Below are positions 47,556-57,023 of a stretch of 64,000 nucleotides of DNA, one piece after another (position 1 is the stretch's first letter; each line of letters begins with the position of its first letter). Source of the DNA: Bufo bufo (Eukaryota; Chordata; Amphibia; Anura; Bufonidae); assembly GCF_905171765.1 (NCBI RefSeq), contig NC_053398.1, positions 51,272,338 through 51,336,337 on the forward strand. The letters are read 5' to 3'. A program made the position numbers and the translations under genes. The notes beneath the pieces are model-generated. The model saw nothing but the letters and a program-made list of their open reading frames with translations. It did no database searches and was not told where the DNA came from.

Positions 47556-48610
47556 TGAATGGAGCCTTACAGAGGGGTGATCAATGACAGGGGGGTGATC
47601 AATGACAGGGGGGGTGATCAATGACAGGGGGGTAATCAGGGAGTCTATATGGGGTGATAACCACAGTCATTGATCACGCCCGTGTAAGGCGTCATTCAGA
47701 CGTCCGTATGCGTTTTGCGGATCCGATCCATCTATCAGTGGATCCGTAAAAATCATGCGGACGTCTGAATGGAGCTTTACAGGGGGTTATCAATGACAGG
47801 GGGGTAATCAATGATAGGGGGGTGATCAGGGAGTCTATATGGGGTGATCACCACAGTCATTGATCACGCCCCTGTAAGGCTCCATTCAGACGTCCGTATG
47901 CGTTTTGCGGATCCGATCCATCTATCAGTGGATCCGTAAAAATCATGCGGACGTCTGAATGGAGCTTTACAGGGGTGTGATCAATGACAGGGGGGTGATC
48001 AATGACAGGGGGGGGTGATCAATGACAGGGGGGTGATCAGGGAGTCTATATGGGGTGATCACCACAGTCATTGATCATGCCCCTGTAAGGCTCCATTCAG
48101 ATGTCCGTATGTGTTTTGCGGATCTGATCCATGTATCCGTGGATCCGTAAAAATCATACGGACATCTGAATGCAGCCTGACAGGGGGGGTGATCAATGAC
48201 AGGGGGGTGATCAGGGAGTCTATATGGGGTGATCGCCCCCCCTGTAAGGCTCCAGGGAGACGCCTGTATGTGTTTTGCGGATCCGATCCATCTATCAGTG
48301 GATCCGTAAAAATCATGCGGACGTCTGAATGGAGCTTTACAGGGGTGTGATCAATGACAGGGGTGTAATCAATGACAGGGGTGTAATCAATGACAGGGGG
48401 TGATCAGGGAGTCTATATGGGGTGATCACCACAGTCATTGATCACGCCCCTGTAAGGCTCCATTCAGACGTCCGTGTGCGTTTTGCGGATCCGATCCATC
48501 TATCAGTGGATCCGTAAAAATCATGCGGACATCTGAATGGAGCTTTACAGGGGTGTGATCAATGACAGGGGAGTGATCAGGGAGTCTATATGGGGTGATC
48601 AGGGGTGATC
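47556..48610. repeat. tandem array of PBN-2 (reverse of PBN-1 array)
   Basis: About five full units of the 90-bp inverted repeat (TTCAGACGTCCGTATG...CATGCGGACGTCTGAATG) start near 47690, 47880, 48090, 48250 and 48460, with TGATCAATGACAGGGG spacers. Ends in a G run (about 48638-48653) and GTAGTGTAGTG repeats, the mirror of the C run in PBN-1. Confidence 0.83.
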
Positions 48611-48694
48611 AGGGGCTAATAAGGGGTTAATAAGTGACGGGGGGGGGGGGGGGTGTAGTGTAGTGTAGTGGTGCTTGGTGCTACTTTACTGAGC

Positions 48695-48922
48695 TACCTG
48701 TGTCCTCTGGTGGTCGATCCAAACAAAGGGGACCACCAGAGGACCAGGTAGCAGGTATATTAGACGCTGTTATCAAAACAGCGTCTAATATACCTGTTAG
48801 GGGTTAAAAAAAATCACATCTCCAGCCTGCCAGCGAACGATCGCCGCTGGCAGGCTGGAGATCAACTCTCTTACCTTCCGTTCCTGTGAGCGCGCGCGCC
48901 TGTGTGCGCGCGTTCACAGGAA
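48695..48922. repeat. hairpin ladder of PBN-2 (four kept stems)
   Basis: H4 48695-48750, H3 48752-48796, H2 48820-48860 and H1 48881-48922 are the reverse of PBN-1 and nearly identical in stem sequence. H0 is replaced: 48923-49017 has instead short AACGCCGAAAGGCGTT-type palindromes up to the new terminus. Confidence 0.83.
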
Positions 48923-49078
48923 ATTTCGGCTCACGCGAGATGACGCCAATCGGCGTTAGTGTGACCTGGGAGCGCCGCAGAAATGACGCCTTTCGGCGTT
49001 AGCGTGACGGTAAGTGGTTAAGCAGTAACTTTTCCAATTTTCAATATTTATGTAATTCTCAAAACTTTTGGCCACGAC

Positions 49079-49080
<2 letters not shown>

Positions 49081-49122
<42 letters not shown>

Positions 49123-49128
49123 TATATA
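49081..49128. repeat. TA microsatellite
   Basis: About 45 bases of alternating TA with one CA break, directly beyond the Tc1 right end. Confidence 0.9.
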
Positions 49129-49961
49129 GCCCAGCTCAGGCCTAGTTGTGTGTGTGCAGTCTAGCAGTGAGTCCTCAGGCAGTTCAGTCTGGAGTTTTTA
49201 GCCCTGAGTTGAAGTGGTCCACATACTCGGAAGGATTTTAATCCAGAAAGCACTAAAGAAGCAGAGACCCAAAGGGTTACGGTTATCGCTATACGCGCCT
49301 TAGGACCTTTGGAGTTACAAGTGAATAATTTACCAGTCTCCGGCAGCCTCACTAACCTGCACTGGGATAACAGGGACCAGCATAAAAGTCCTCTACCAGT
49401 AAGCAAAAACCTATATAATTGAATAGCTTGAGAGACAGACATCACACCTGTCAGCAGTGGACCTGTTGCAGCTTTACCTCTGTCCATCTTAAAGAGACTG
49501 TTTTATACTTGGATGTAACCGTTATCAGGAGCAACGTTCAGTAAAAGTTATGAGCTGGATTGCACCATCCTTGTCTCAGTCTCCAATTCCTCAGTTAACA
49601 CTACAGTAAATGGTTGTACCACCATAAAAGGTACTGGCATCACGACTACAAGGGACCTTGCCATAGGCACATTAATACAGACCATCAAGGGCACCTCGAA
49701 CCACCATCTGGCCTGAGTCCCTTACACCAGAGTGTGCCCCGTGAGAATTCCTGTGCCGTTCTCCTCATCACTTGTGCGAGCCTGCCCAGGGGCGACATAA
49801 CCGTGAGTAACCAGAACTGTATTTACCTCAGCCCACCTAATGCTCACACCGGGACCTCACATGTAATTCCCCTGTTGGTCTGGCATACTGCAGTAGGAGA
49901 TAAAATGGGGCACTGTTGCTGATTGAAAGGTACTCTGGCAGAAAAATTGTAGCTGACAGTA
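49129..49961. other. non-coding stretch
   Basis: No domain or transposon boundary recognised. It could be part of an old LTR, but I cannot show ends. Confidence 0.4.
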
Positions 49962-49964
49962 TTA

Positions 49965-50240
49965 GGCCTTGTTCACACAGCAGATTTTGAGTTGTGGAGT
50001 CTGCCTCCGGTTACTTTCACTGGCAATCCACACTGTCGTCCATTCAGCCACAGAGGATTTTCGGGCAGATTTCCAAACTGCATCAAGAAGGCAGATGTCC
50101 CTTAATGGCACAGTTTCCATACAGAATTAAATTGGGCTAATCAGCAGCATGCAAAATCACAGTCAAAACCCAAGATCCAGTCCCAGATTTATTCCGTTGT
50201 GTATTTTTCCAGTGAAAAAATCTACAGTGTGAACATACCC
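49965..50240. mobile_element. Harbinger-type MITE (276 bp)
   Basis: Ends GGCCTTGTTCACAC / GTGTGAACATACCC, with TTA and TAA flanks. Arms are imperfect. Non-coding. Confidence 0.6.
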
Positions 50241-50661
50241 TAACAATACATCAGAGCAGGGTTACTTGCAGATAATTTTGTTCATTTATGTAATGTAATT
50301 TTATGCTTTTCTATCGCCAGTAAGGTAATGGGTCCTCAGGGGCTTTCTGCATATCTATCTATCCATCTGTTACAGGCAGTGGGTGTATAACCACCACGTC
50401 AACCAACAAGTTTGACTTTAGGCTAAACCTAAAGGTGTTACCATGGCAATCCCCTGGTTTTCACCCTTTAACCTCTATACAGGGCTAGGGACTTCATGGG
50501 AGCTACCAGGCCGATACCTCTTGAAGTAGTCCCTGTGTAGTTGACAGCTGACACACAAGCCGAGGGCAGGAAGGGTATGTAGGAATCCGAGAAACAGGTC
50601 CTAGGTGAGGACAGGTAGCAAGGTAATCTGGTCAGAGTCAGGAAGCAGGCAGGACAAACGG
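50241..50661. other. non-coding stretch
   Basis: Nothing recognised upstream of the copia LTR. Confidence 0.4.
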
Positions 50662-50919
50662 TGTTGGTTATGTATTAGAGAAGAAACTAGTAGCTTGTGA
50701 TGAGGCAGGACTTGGTTTACTTGTGTGGATTAAGTTCCAAACATACAAAACATTTCAGCAAACTGTAACAGCAGCCATCTTGGTATAAAAAGAGAAAAAG
50801 AGAACCAACAAGTTTTACAGATATACACAACTGGTAACCTTATCATACAGTGCCATCTACTGGTCAAGTAATATTAATACACAATACTGTATATGGTACA
50901 TGCTGTTGCATCTCCAACA
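50662..50919 (-). repeat. Ty1/copia 3' LTR (258 bp)
   Basis: On the minus strand it starts TGTTGGAGATGCAACAGC and ends CATAACCAACA, with TGTTGG/CCAACA ends. It directly follows the copia RNase H end and a purine-rich GAGAAGGGG tract, the likely plus-strand primer. Confidence 0.8.
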
Positions 50920-51162
50920 CCCCTTCTCAACCGCATGTGCATAATTATACGACATTCCGTCTCTTTTGTAGAAAACAATGACGTTCCCTTGGCAAAAGTT
51001 TGGTGAGTGCATCTGCAGTCATCTCCTCTGATGGACAGTACTGGATGTCGATAACTCCTTGTTCTTGCATGTCCCTGAGCAGATGATATTTTACATCAAT
51101 GTGCTTGGTTCTTGGGTTAACCTTCTTAGAGTGTGTAAGCTTTATGCATCCCTGATTGTCTT
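50920..51162 (-). pseudogene. Ty1/copia RNase H C-terminus
   Basis: Minus strand reads KDNQGCIKLTHSKK, RTKHIDVKYHLLRD, IDIQYCPSEEMTADALTK then a stop, the conserved end of copia Pol (RNase H). The rest of the element is cut off at 51163 by the gypsy LTR. The frame kept here is open, so the loss is by insertion and not by slow decay. A second, nearly identical copy lies at 51547-51789 through a tandem duplication. Confidence 0.88.
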
Positions 51163-51546
51163 TGTCACCGCCGGCCCTGGGAGAGATCTTAGAAGTACAA
51201 ATAGACGGAAGACTCAGGAGTCTATCTGACAGATCTCTCTTGTTTTCATTGTTGCTGACAGGTTTCCACCCCTTCGCAGATGCTGCTCATTATCAGTCAG
51301 GTGGCTCTTTATATGTTCCGCCTCTCACTTGTTTCCCTGCGGCTGATAGCTCTTCTGTGGAGTGCTCTGCTTATGTGGAGGTTCTCCTGTTCCAGTAACA
51401 TCTCAAGCTAAGTCCTTTCCCTTTTCTTGGTGTGTCTGTCCTGACTAGGCCTCAGGGAGACACTAGCTCCTTCAGTTTGGAAGAAGCCGGTCAAGTAATA
51501 TTAATACACAATACTGTATATGGTACATGCTGTTGCATCTCCAACA

Positions 51547-51789
51547 CCCCTTCTCAACCGCATGTGCATAATTATACGACATTCCGTCTCTTTTGTAGAA
51601 AACAATGACGTTCCCTTGGCAAAAGTTTGGTGAGTGCATCTGCAGTCATCTCCTCTGATGGACAGTACTGGATGTCGATAACTCCTTGTTCTTGCATGTC
51701 CCTGAGCAGATGATATTTTACATCAATGTGCTTGGTTCTTGGGTTAACCTTCTTAGAGTGTGTAAGCTTTATGCATCCCTGATTGTCTT
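51547..51789 (-). pseudogene. Ty1/copia RNase H C-terminus, duplicated copy
   Basis: Second copy of the RNase H scrap made by the 627-bp duplication; it has the same motifs (DNQGC, RTKHIDVKYH, ADALTK). Confidence 0.85.
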
Positions 51790-52350
51790 TGTCACCGCCG
51801 GCCCTGGGAGAGATCTTAGAAGTACAAATAGACGGAAGACTCAGGAGTCTATCTGACAGATCTCTCTTGTTTTCATTGTTGCTGACAGGTTTCCACCCCT
51901 TCGCAGATGCTGCTCATTATCAGTCAGGTGGCTCTTTATATGTTCCGCCTCTCACTTGTTTCCCTGCGGCTGACAGCTCTTCTGTGGAGTGCTCTGCTTA
52001 TGTGGAGGTTCTCCTGTTCCAGTAACATCTCAAGCTAAGTCCTTTCCCTTTTCTTGGTGTGTCTGTCCTGACTAGGCCTCAGGGAGACACCAGCTCCTTC
52101 AGTTTGGAAGAAGCCGGTTGCCTCTTTCCCTGTTCCCTAAGCTGAGGGTTTGGTGCAGTGTTTCAGCAGTCTCAGGTTCCTGTGCATGTGCATTTCTACC
52201 ATTGAGATTTGCACATGTTAGCAGCTTAGGGAGAGTATCAGGGAATGCTAGGAGGTGACCTCTTTATTCCCTAGGTTTGGGGCCTAGTCTGTTGTCATTT
52301 TAGTTGTGGTTCCCTTTGGTTGTCTTTCCTTCACCGTACTTCCCGTGACA
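51790..52350 (+). repeat. 5' LTR of GypB (561 bp)
   Basis: Starts TGTCACCGCCGG and ends CTTCCCGTGACA. TATA-like TTTATA at 51935-51940. An earlier truncated copy (51163-51488) comes from the tandem duplication. The unit at 39749-41001 is a relative. R is inferred to start near 51966, GCGGCTGA, which pairs with TCAGCCGC at 52354-52361. Confidence 0.82.
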
Positions 52351-52353
52351 TTT

Positions 52354-52361
52354 TCAGCCGC
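52354..52361 (+). promoter_or_regulatory. putative self-complementary primer site (GypB)
   Basis: TCAGCCGC just inside the LTR is the reverse complement of GCGGCTGA at 51966-51973, 30 bases after the TATA box. Only 8 bp pair, fewer than in GypA and GypC, in line with decay. Confidence 0.5.
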
Positions 52362-52398
52362 CGAATACCGTTACTGTTTCCCCTGCTCTGTGTTGTCA

Positions 52399-53330
52399 TG
52401 GATCCTGTCTCTGCACTAGTAGATTGCATGCAAGGGTTGTCGCTGGAGGTAGCAGACCTCTGTGAATCTGTTGCAAGGTGTCAGGCGTCTGTCTCCGCCA
52501 TTGGGGTCCAGACCTGCTCTGAACCTAAGATCACCCCCCGGACCAATTTTCCCGAGGAAGTGACAACTTCGGTTCAGGGAGTCTTGCAAACTTTATTTTT
52601 GCTTACGCCCTCACTCCTCTGGTGACGAGAGTCAAAATGTGGGGATCGTTATTTCTTTATTGAAAGGTGACGCCCAATCCTGGGCATTTTCTTTGCCGAC
52701 CGGATGCCGATCCCTCCGGTCAGTGGATGATTTTTTCAGAGCCCTGGGACTTATTTATGACGACCCAGACCAAGTTTCTCTGGCTGAATCTATGTTGCAC
52801 GGCTTGCAACAGGGAAATCGGTCTGCTGAGTCCTATTGCTCTGAATTCAGGAGGTAGGTAACTGATTCTGAGTGGAATGACCCTGCTCTCCGGAGTCAGT
52901 TCTGTCAGGGGCTATCTGAGTGACTAAGGGATGCCCTGGCACTCCATGAAAATCTAGTTTCATTAGAAGCTGCCATGTCTCTTGCGGTATGAATTGATAG
53001 ACGTCTGAGGGAAAGGTGCAAGACTCCGTTCTCTTGGGACGTATTACCTGAAGGGAGGTCGGTCCCCTCTGACACTCGGGGTACTAAGACACCTGAGCCC
53101 ATGTTTGGAGATGAACCTATGCAATTGGGACGGGTCTCTCCAGACCCTGGTGATAAGAACTTCAGGGCTAAAAAGAGACTCTGTTTTTCTTGTGGTAAAG
53201 AGGGTCATTTTGTTAATGTTTGTCCCTATGTAAAATATCAAGGCGAGAATAAAAAAAAAAAAAGGAGTTGCCAATAAGTTTTGTTCTCTAACTCTTGGCA
53301 GAGTAGTTGGGGAATCTGAGAACATGCTCT
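52399..53330 (+). pseudogene. Ty3/gypsy Gag, frameshifted (GypB)
   Basis: Starts MDPVSALVDCMQGLSLEVADL. It continues after a frameshift at about 52620 as LLKGDAQSWAFSLP and DDFFRALGLIYDDPDQV, then AESYCSEFRR and a TAG, LRSQFCQGLSE, LRERCKTPF and EPMQLGRVSP. The CCHC knuckle CFSCGKEGHFVNVC is near 53190-53225. At least three stops or shifts. It shows the capsid core that GypA lost. Confidence 0.87.
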
Positions 53331-53471
53331 TGTCTTTTACTGGTGGTACCTATTTTCTCCTGCCTGCCAGGATGGCGCTAGATTCCAAAAATATTGATGT
53401 GGAGGTATTTTTGGACAGCGGGGCAGGGGTTAACCTTGTGGATTACCAGTTTGTTCTGATGCATGGTTTTA

Positions 53472-53531
53472 GTTTGTAAAATATTTTATTATACATGTCA
53501 AAAAGATAGTCATACTTTGTATACAGACATG
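53472..53531 (+). repeat. 60-bp insertion with 11-bp duplication
   Basis: GCATGGTTTTA at 53461-53471 is repeated at 53532-53542, and the 60 AT-rich bases between do not occur in GypA at this place. The source is unknown. Confidence 0.7.
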
Positions 53532-53639
53532 GCATGGTTTTAAATCTAATGCACTAGACAAAGATCTCAGTGTTCGCTATTGATTCTGCCCCCCTTTCTC
53601 AAATATCTTTGACTCACATGGTGCAGGATATCCATTTAA

Positions 53640-54101
53640 AGAGGACCTTTCACCATAATAAAACCTCTAAACTAACTATACAGACGCGTAGAGCGGCGCC
53701 CAGGGATCCTCCTGCACTTACTGTTATACCTGGGCGCCGCTCCGTTCTCCGGTTATAGCCTCCGGTATCTTCATAGTTAGGCTCCACCCAGGGGAGCCTG
53801 CCGGCGTCTCATTCTTCCATGCTGTAGCGCTGGCCAATCGCAGCGCTCAGCTCATAGCCTGAGAGAAAAAAAAATCTCTCAGGCTATGAGCTGAGCGCTG
53901 CGATTGGCCAGCGCTACAGCATAGGAGAAAGAGACGGTGTCAGGTTCCCCTGGGTGGAGCCTAACTATGAAGATACCGGAGGCTATAACGGGAGAACGGA
54001 GCGGCGCCCGGGGATAACAGTAAGTGCAGGGAGATCCCTGGGCGCCGCTCTACACGTCTGTATAGTTAGTTTAGAGGTTTTATTATGGTGAAAGGTCCTC
54101 T
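53640..54101. mobile_element. TTAA palindromic MITE in gypsy protease (462 bp)
   Basis: Ends AGAGGACCTTTCACC / GGTGAAAGGTCCTCT with TTAA at 53636-53639 and 54102-54105. The arms stay complementary almost to the centre near 53865 (TATAGTTAGTTTAGAGG; CTCAGGCTATGAGCTGAGCG). Without it and one TTAA the protease frame lines up with GypA. Non-coding. Confidence 0.9.
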
Positions 54102-54398
54102 TTAAATGTGGGGGATTCTCATGTTGAGGGTATTTCTTGTTTTATAATGAAGGGTCTGCCGGCTCCTCTGGCGCTAGGGTTGCCATGGTTGACTAAACAT
54201 AACGCTACCATTGATTGGCAAGCGAGACAGATCAAGGGCTGGAGTGATTACTGTATGGACAACTGTCTCGTCACATCTCTTGCTGGGATATCCACTAAGA
54301 TGTTACCCCCGTTTCTCTCTGATTTTTCTGATGTGTTCACTGAGAGTATGGATCAGGAGTTGCCCCCTCATAGAGAATATGATTTCCCTGTCAACTGA

Positions 54399-55283
54399 TT
54401 CCCGGAGATAAGTTGCCAAAGTCTCGGTTGTATAACCTTTCTGAACCCCAAAAAAGAGTTGCTATGCGAAAGTATATTACTGAGAGTTTGGCAAAGGAAC
54501 ACATTAGACCATCTAAGTCACCTATGGCGGCAGGGTTATTTTGTGTAAAGAAAAAAGATGGGACATTGAGACTGTGTCTAGATTTCCGAGAATTGAATCG
54601 CATCACTATCCGTGATCCTTATCCCCTTCCCCTGATCCCAGATTTGTTCAACCAGATTGTTGGAGCTGTTTTCTATATTAGACCTAAGAGGGGCATATAA
54701 TCGGGTAAGAATCAGAGAGGGGGATGAATGAAAGATAGCTTTTAATACTCCTGTGGGTCACTTTGAGAACTTGGTCATGCCTTTTGGTTTGACCAATGCC
54801 CCAGCAGTATTTCAACATTTCATCAATGACATTTTTCATCATTTAGTGGGAAGGTTTGTTGTCGTATACCTGGATGACATATTGATTTACTCTCCCGAGA
54901 TGGAGAGTCATCAGGATCATTTGAGACAGGTCTTGCTGATCCTCCGGGAGAATAAGTTATATGCCAAGTTAGAAAAATGTGTGTTTGCTTTTCAAGAGAT
55001 TCCTTTTCTGGGTTACCTGCTTTCCGCTTCGGGCTTTCGCATGGATCCCGAAAAAGTCTGTGTGGTCTTGGAATGGGATCTGCCTGAGAATCAGAAAGCA
55101 CTGATGAGGTTTTTGGGGTTTACCAATTACTACAGAAAATGCATCTATAATTATTCCTCTGTTGTCAAACCTCTGACTGACATGACTAAGAAAGGGGTGT
55201 ATTTCTCTGTCTGGTCAGAAGAGGCGTTACATGCTTTTTGTACTATAAAGAAATGTTTTTCTTCTGCTCCCATTTTGGTGTAG
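54399..55283 (+). pseudogene. Ty3/gypsy reverse transcriptase (GypB)
   Basis: Motifs in order: [44 protein letters not shown], a frameshift at about 54680, GAYNRVRIREGDE then a stop, [28 protein letters not shown] (YLDD active site), FLGYLLSASGFRMDPEKV, FLGFTNYYRK. The frame ends with a TAG at about 55281. Non-functional. Confidence 0.9.
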
Positions 55284-55289
55284 CCTGAT

Positions 55290-55690
55290 GTGTCTCAGCC
55301 ATTTATTGTTGAGGTAGACTCATCAGAAGTGGGAGTTCTCCTGGCAAATGTCGCCCTTGTGCTTTTTTCTTCGAAAAAACTCTCTTTTGCCGAGAGAAAT
55401 TATGATGTTGGCAATAGAGAGTTGCTGGCCATGAAGTTGGCCTTTGAGGAATGGCGTCATTGGTTAGAAAGAGCGATTTATCCCATTACTGTATTTGCCG
55501 ATCAAAAAAATCTGGCTTACTTGGAGTCGGCTAAACGTTTGAACCCAAGGCAGGCCAGATGGTCTTTTTTTTTTACCAGATTTAATTTCATTGTCACTTT
55601 TCACCCTGGGGTCAAGAATGCCTTGTCTCATAGCTTCCCTGGCGTGGGGGGGGGGGGGGGGGGGGGGGTTATACTGAGGATCCTGGTCCT
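55290..55690 (+). pseudogene. Ty3/gypsy RNase H (GypB) with G homopolymer
   Basis: [49 protein letters not shown] and [12 protein letters not shown] are the RNase H and tether motifs. TDHKN of the family is FADQKN here. A run of about 24 G (55645-55668) follows and breaks the frame; its length may be uncertain in the assembly. Confidence 0.85.
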
Positions 55691-55699
55691 ATTTTGACT

Positions 55700-57023
55700 G
55701 GGTGGTTGTATCCGCCCTCTATCCTGAACTGGAGGCGGAGGTGTTGGAAGTTCAGGGAGAGGCACCTGATTCCTGGTTGTTTGTTACTTCTGAGCTTCGT
55801 CACAAGGTGTTTAAGGAACATCATAATCATGTCCTTGCTGGACACCCTGTGAGCAGATCCACTGTTGATCTTATTTCTCAGAGATCCTGGTAGCCGGGTT
55901 TACGTAAGAGTGTTGAGGGCTATGTGGCAGCTTGTGAGACCTGTGCACGTGCCAAGGTGACTCGTACTCAGCCCTAAGTATTTCTTCCTTTGTCCATCCC
56001 ATCCCTGTACGCACTTGTCCATGGACTTTATCACCGATTTGCCCAGTTCTTTGGGGATGACTGTGATTTTGGTGGTGGTCGACCGCTTCAGTAAGATGTC
56101 ACACTTTATTCCATTTTCTGGTTTACCCAATGCCAAAACTCTGGCTCGGACATTTGTTGATAACATTGTAAAATTACACGGCATTCCCTCTGATGTGGTG
56201 TCTGATAGAGGGACTCAATTTGTGTCCAGATTATATAAGGCTTTCTGTACTCGCCTGGGGATTCGTTTGTCCTTCTTTTCGGCTTTTTACCCTCAGTCGA
56301 ACGGACAAACTGAACGCACTAACCAGAATCTGGAGACATATTTGAGGTGTTTTGTTGCTGAGAATAAGGAGGAGTGGTCCTTATTTTTGTCTTTGGCTGA
56401 ATTTGCTTTGAATAACCGTCGTCAGGAGTCCACTGATAAGTCACAATTTGTTGGTGCATTTGTGTTTCACCCTCAGTTTGGTACGTTCTCTGGGAATAGT
56501 TCCTCTGGTATACCTGATGAGGAGAGATTTGCTTCTTCCTTATCATCTATCTGGCGGAAAATTCAAATCAATTAAAAAAATATGGGTGATAGGTATAAAC
56601 GTATGGCTGACAAGAAACGTGTGTCTGGTCCGGACCTGAATGTGGGTGATTTGGTGTGGTTGTCCACTAAGAACATTAAGTTGAACGTGCCATCCTAGAA
56701 TTTAGGTCCAAGATTTATTGGTCCATACAAGATCTCTGCAATTATTAATCCGGTTTCTTTTCACCTTGAACTTCCGCAAGCTTGGAAGATCCATAATGTC
56801 TTCCATAAATCTTTGTTAAAGAGTTATGTGGAACCTGCTGTACCATCTTTTCCACCTCCACCTGTCTTGGTTGACGGGAATCTGGAGTTTCAAATTTCCA
56901 GAGTTGTTGACTCTCGTGTCCTTCGGGGTTCCCTTCAATACGTCGTTTATTGGAAGGGTTACGGTCCGGACGAGAGAATGTGGGTCCCGGCGACTGATGT
57001 GAATGCCACAAAGAAAAAAATAT
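55700..57023 (+). pseudogene. Ty3/gypsy integrase and chromodomain (GypB)
   Basis: HHCC zinc region: HHNHVLAGHP, then a TAG, CETCARAK. The catalytic core MDFITDLPSS...SDRGTQFVSR...PQSNGQTERTNQ has D, D and E. Then a stop at about 56573, VGDLVWLSTKN and the chromodomain LEFQISRVVDSRVLRG...YVVYWKGYGPDERMWVP (56880-56985). The chromodomain would target insertion to modified histones. The gene ends abruptly at 57009 where the satellite begins, with shared bases ACAAAG at the junction; the 3' LTR is missing. Confidence 0.9.

Larger units (their letters stand above)
44444..49017 (-). mobile_element. PBN-2, non-autonomous piggyBac-like element (4.57 kb)
   Basis: TTAA on both sides (44440-44443 and 49018-49021). 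It is PBN-1 in reverse order: right-end segment, alternating array (about 44900-47460), ~150-200-bp tandem array (47556-48610), then hairpin ladder (48695-48922). No transposase. Its outer ends differ from PBN-1: both begin CCACTTA (CCACTTAAGGACC at 44444 and, reversed, CCACTTACCGTCACG at 49017), while PBN-1, PB-1 and PB-2 have CCNCCTC at both ends. Confidence 0.87.
42954..49080 (-). mobile_element. Tc1-like transposon, split by PBN-2
   Basis: The left terminus CAGTCGTGGCCAAAAGTTTT (42954 on) and right terminus AAAACTTTTGGCCACGACTG (to 49080) are inverted repeats. TA flanks the left side; the right flank TG is one base off. PBN-2 (44444-49017) with its TTAA duplication is inside. Subtracting it leaves about 1.55 kb, the normal length of a Tc1 element. 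The transposase on the minus strand is broken. Confidence 0.9.
50862..52115. repeat. 627-bp tandem duplication (copia end plus gypsy LTR)
   Basis: 50862-51488 and 51489-52115 are almost identical; I saw only a few differences, such as CTGATAGCTC/CTGACAGCTC and CACTAGCTCC/CACCAGCTCC. The unit joins part of the copia LTR, the RNase H scrap and 326 bp of the GypB LTR, so it arose after GypB inserted. Confidence 0.88.
53360..54397 (+). pseudogene. Ty3/gypsy protease region, interrupted twice (GypB)
   Basis: VFLDSGAGVNLVD (about 53408-53446) is the retropepsin motif. The frame is broken by a 60-bp insertion (53472-53531) with an 11-bp direct duplication, and by a TTAA MITE (53640-54101). Beyond the MITE it resumes as GDSHVEGISCF, GLPWLTKHNATIDW and LPPHREYDFPVN. 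Confidence 0.88.

Noticed and set aside
51156..52025. Two identical 80-aa ORFs (MSLSPPALGEILEV...)
   Set aside because: They are inside the GypB LTR and its duplicated copy and have no protein-like features.
55645..55668. Long G run as a functional G-quadruplex
   Set aside because: It lies in a decayed RNase H gene and its length may be a sequencing or assembly error; no sign of function.
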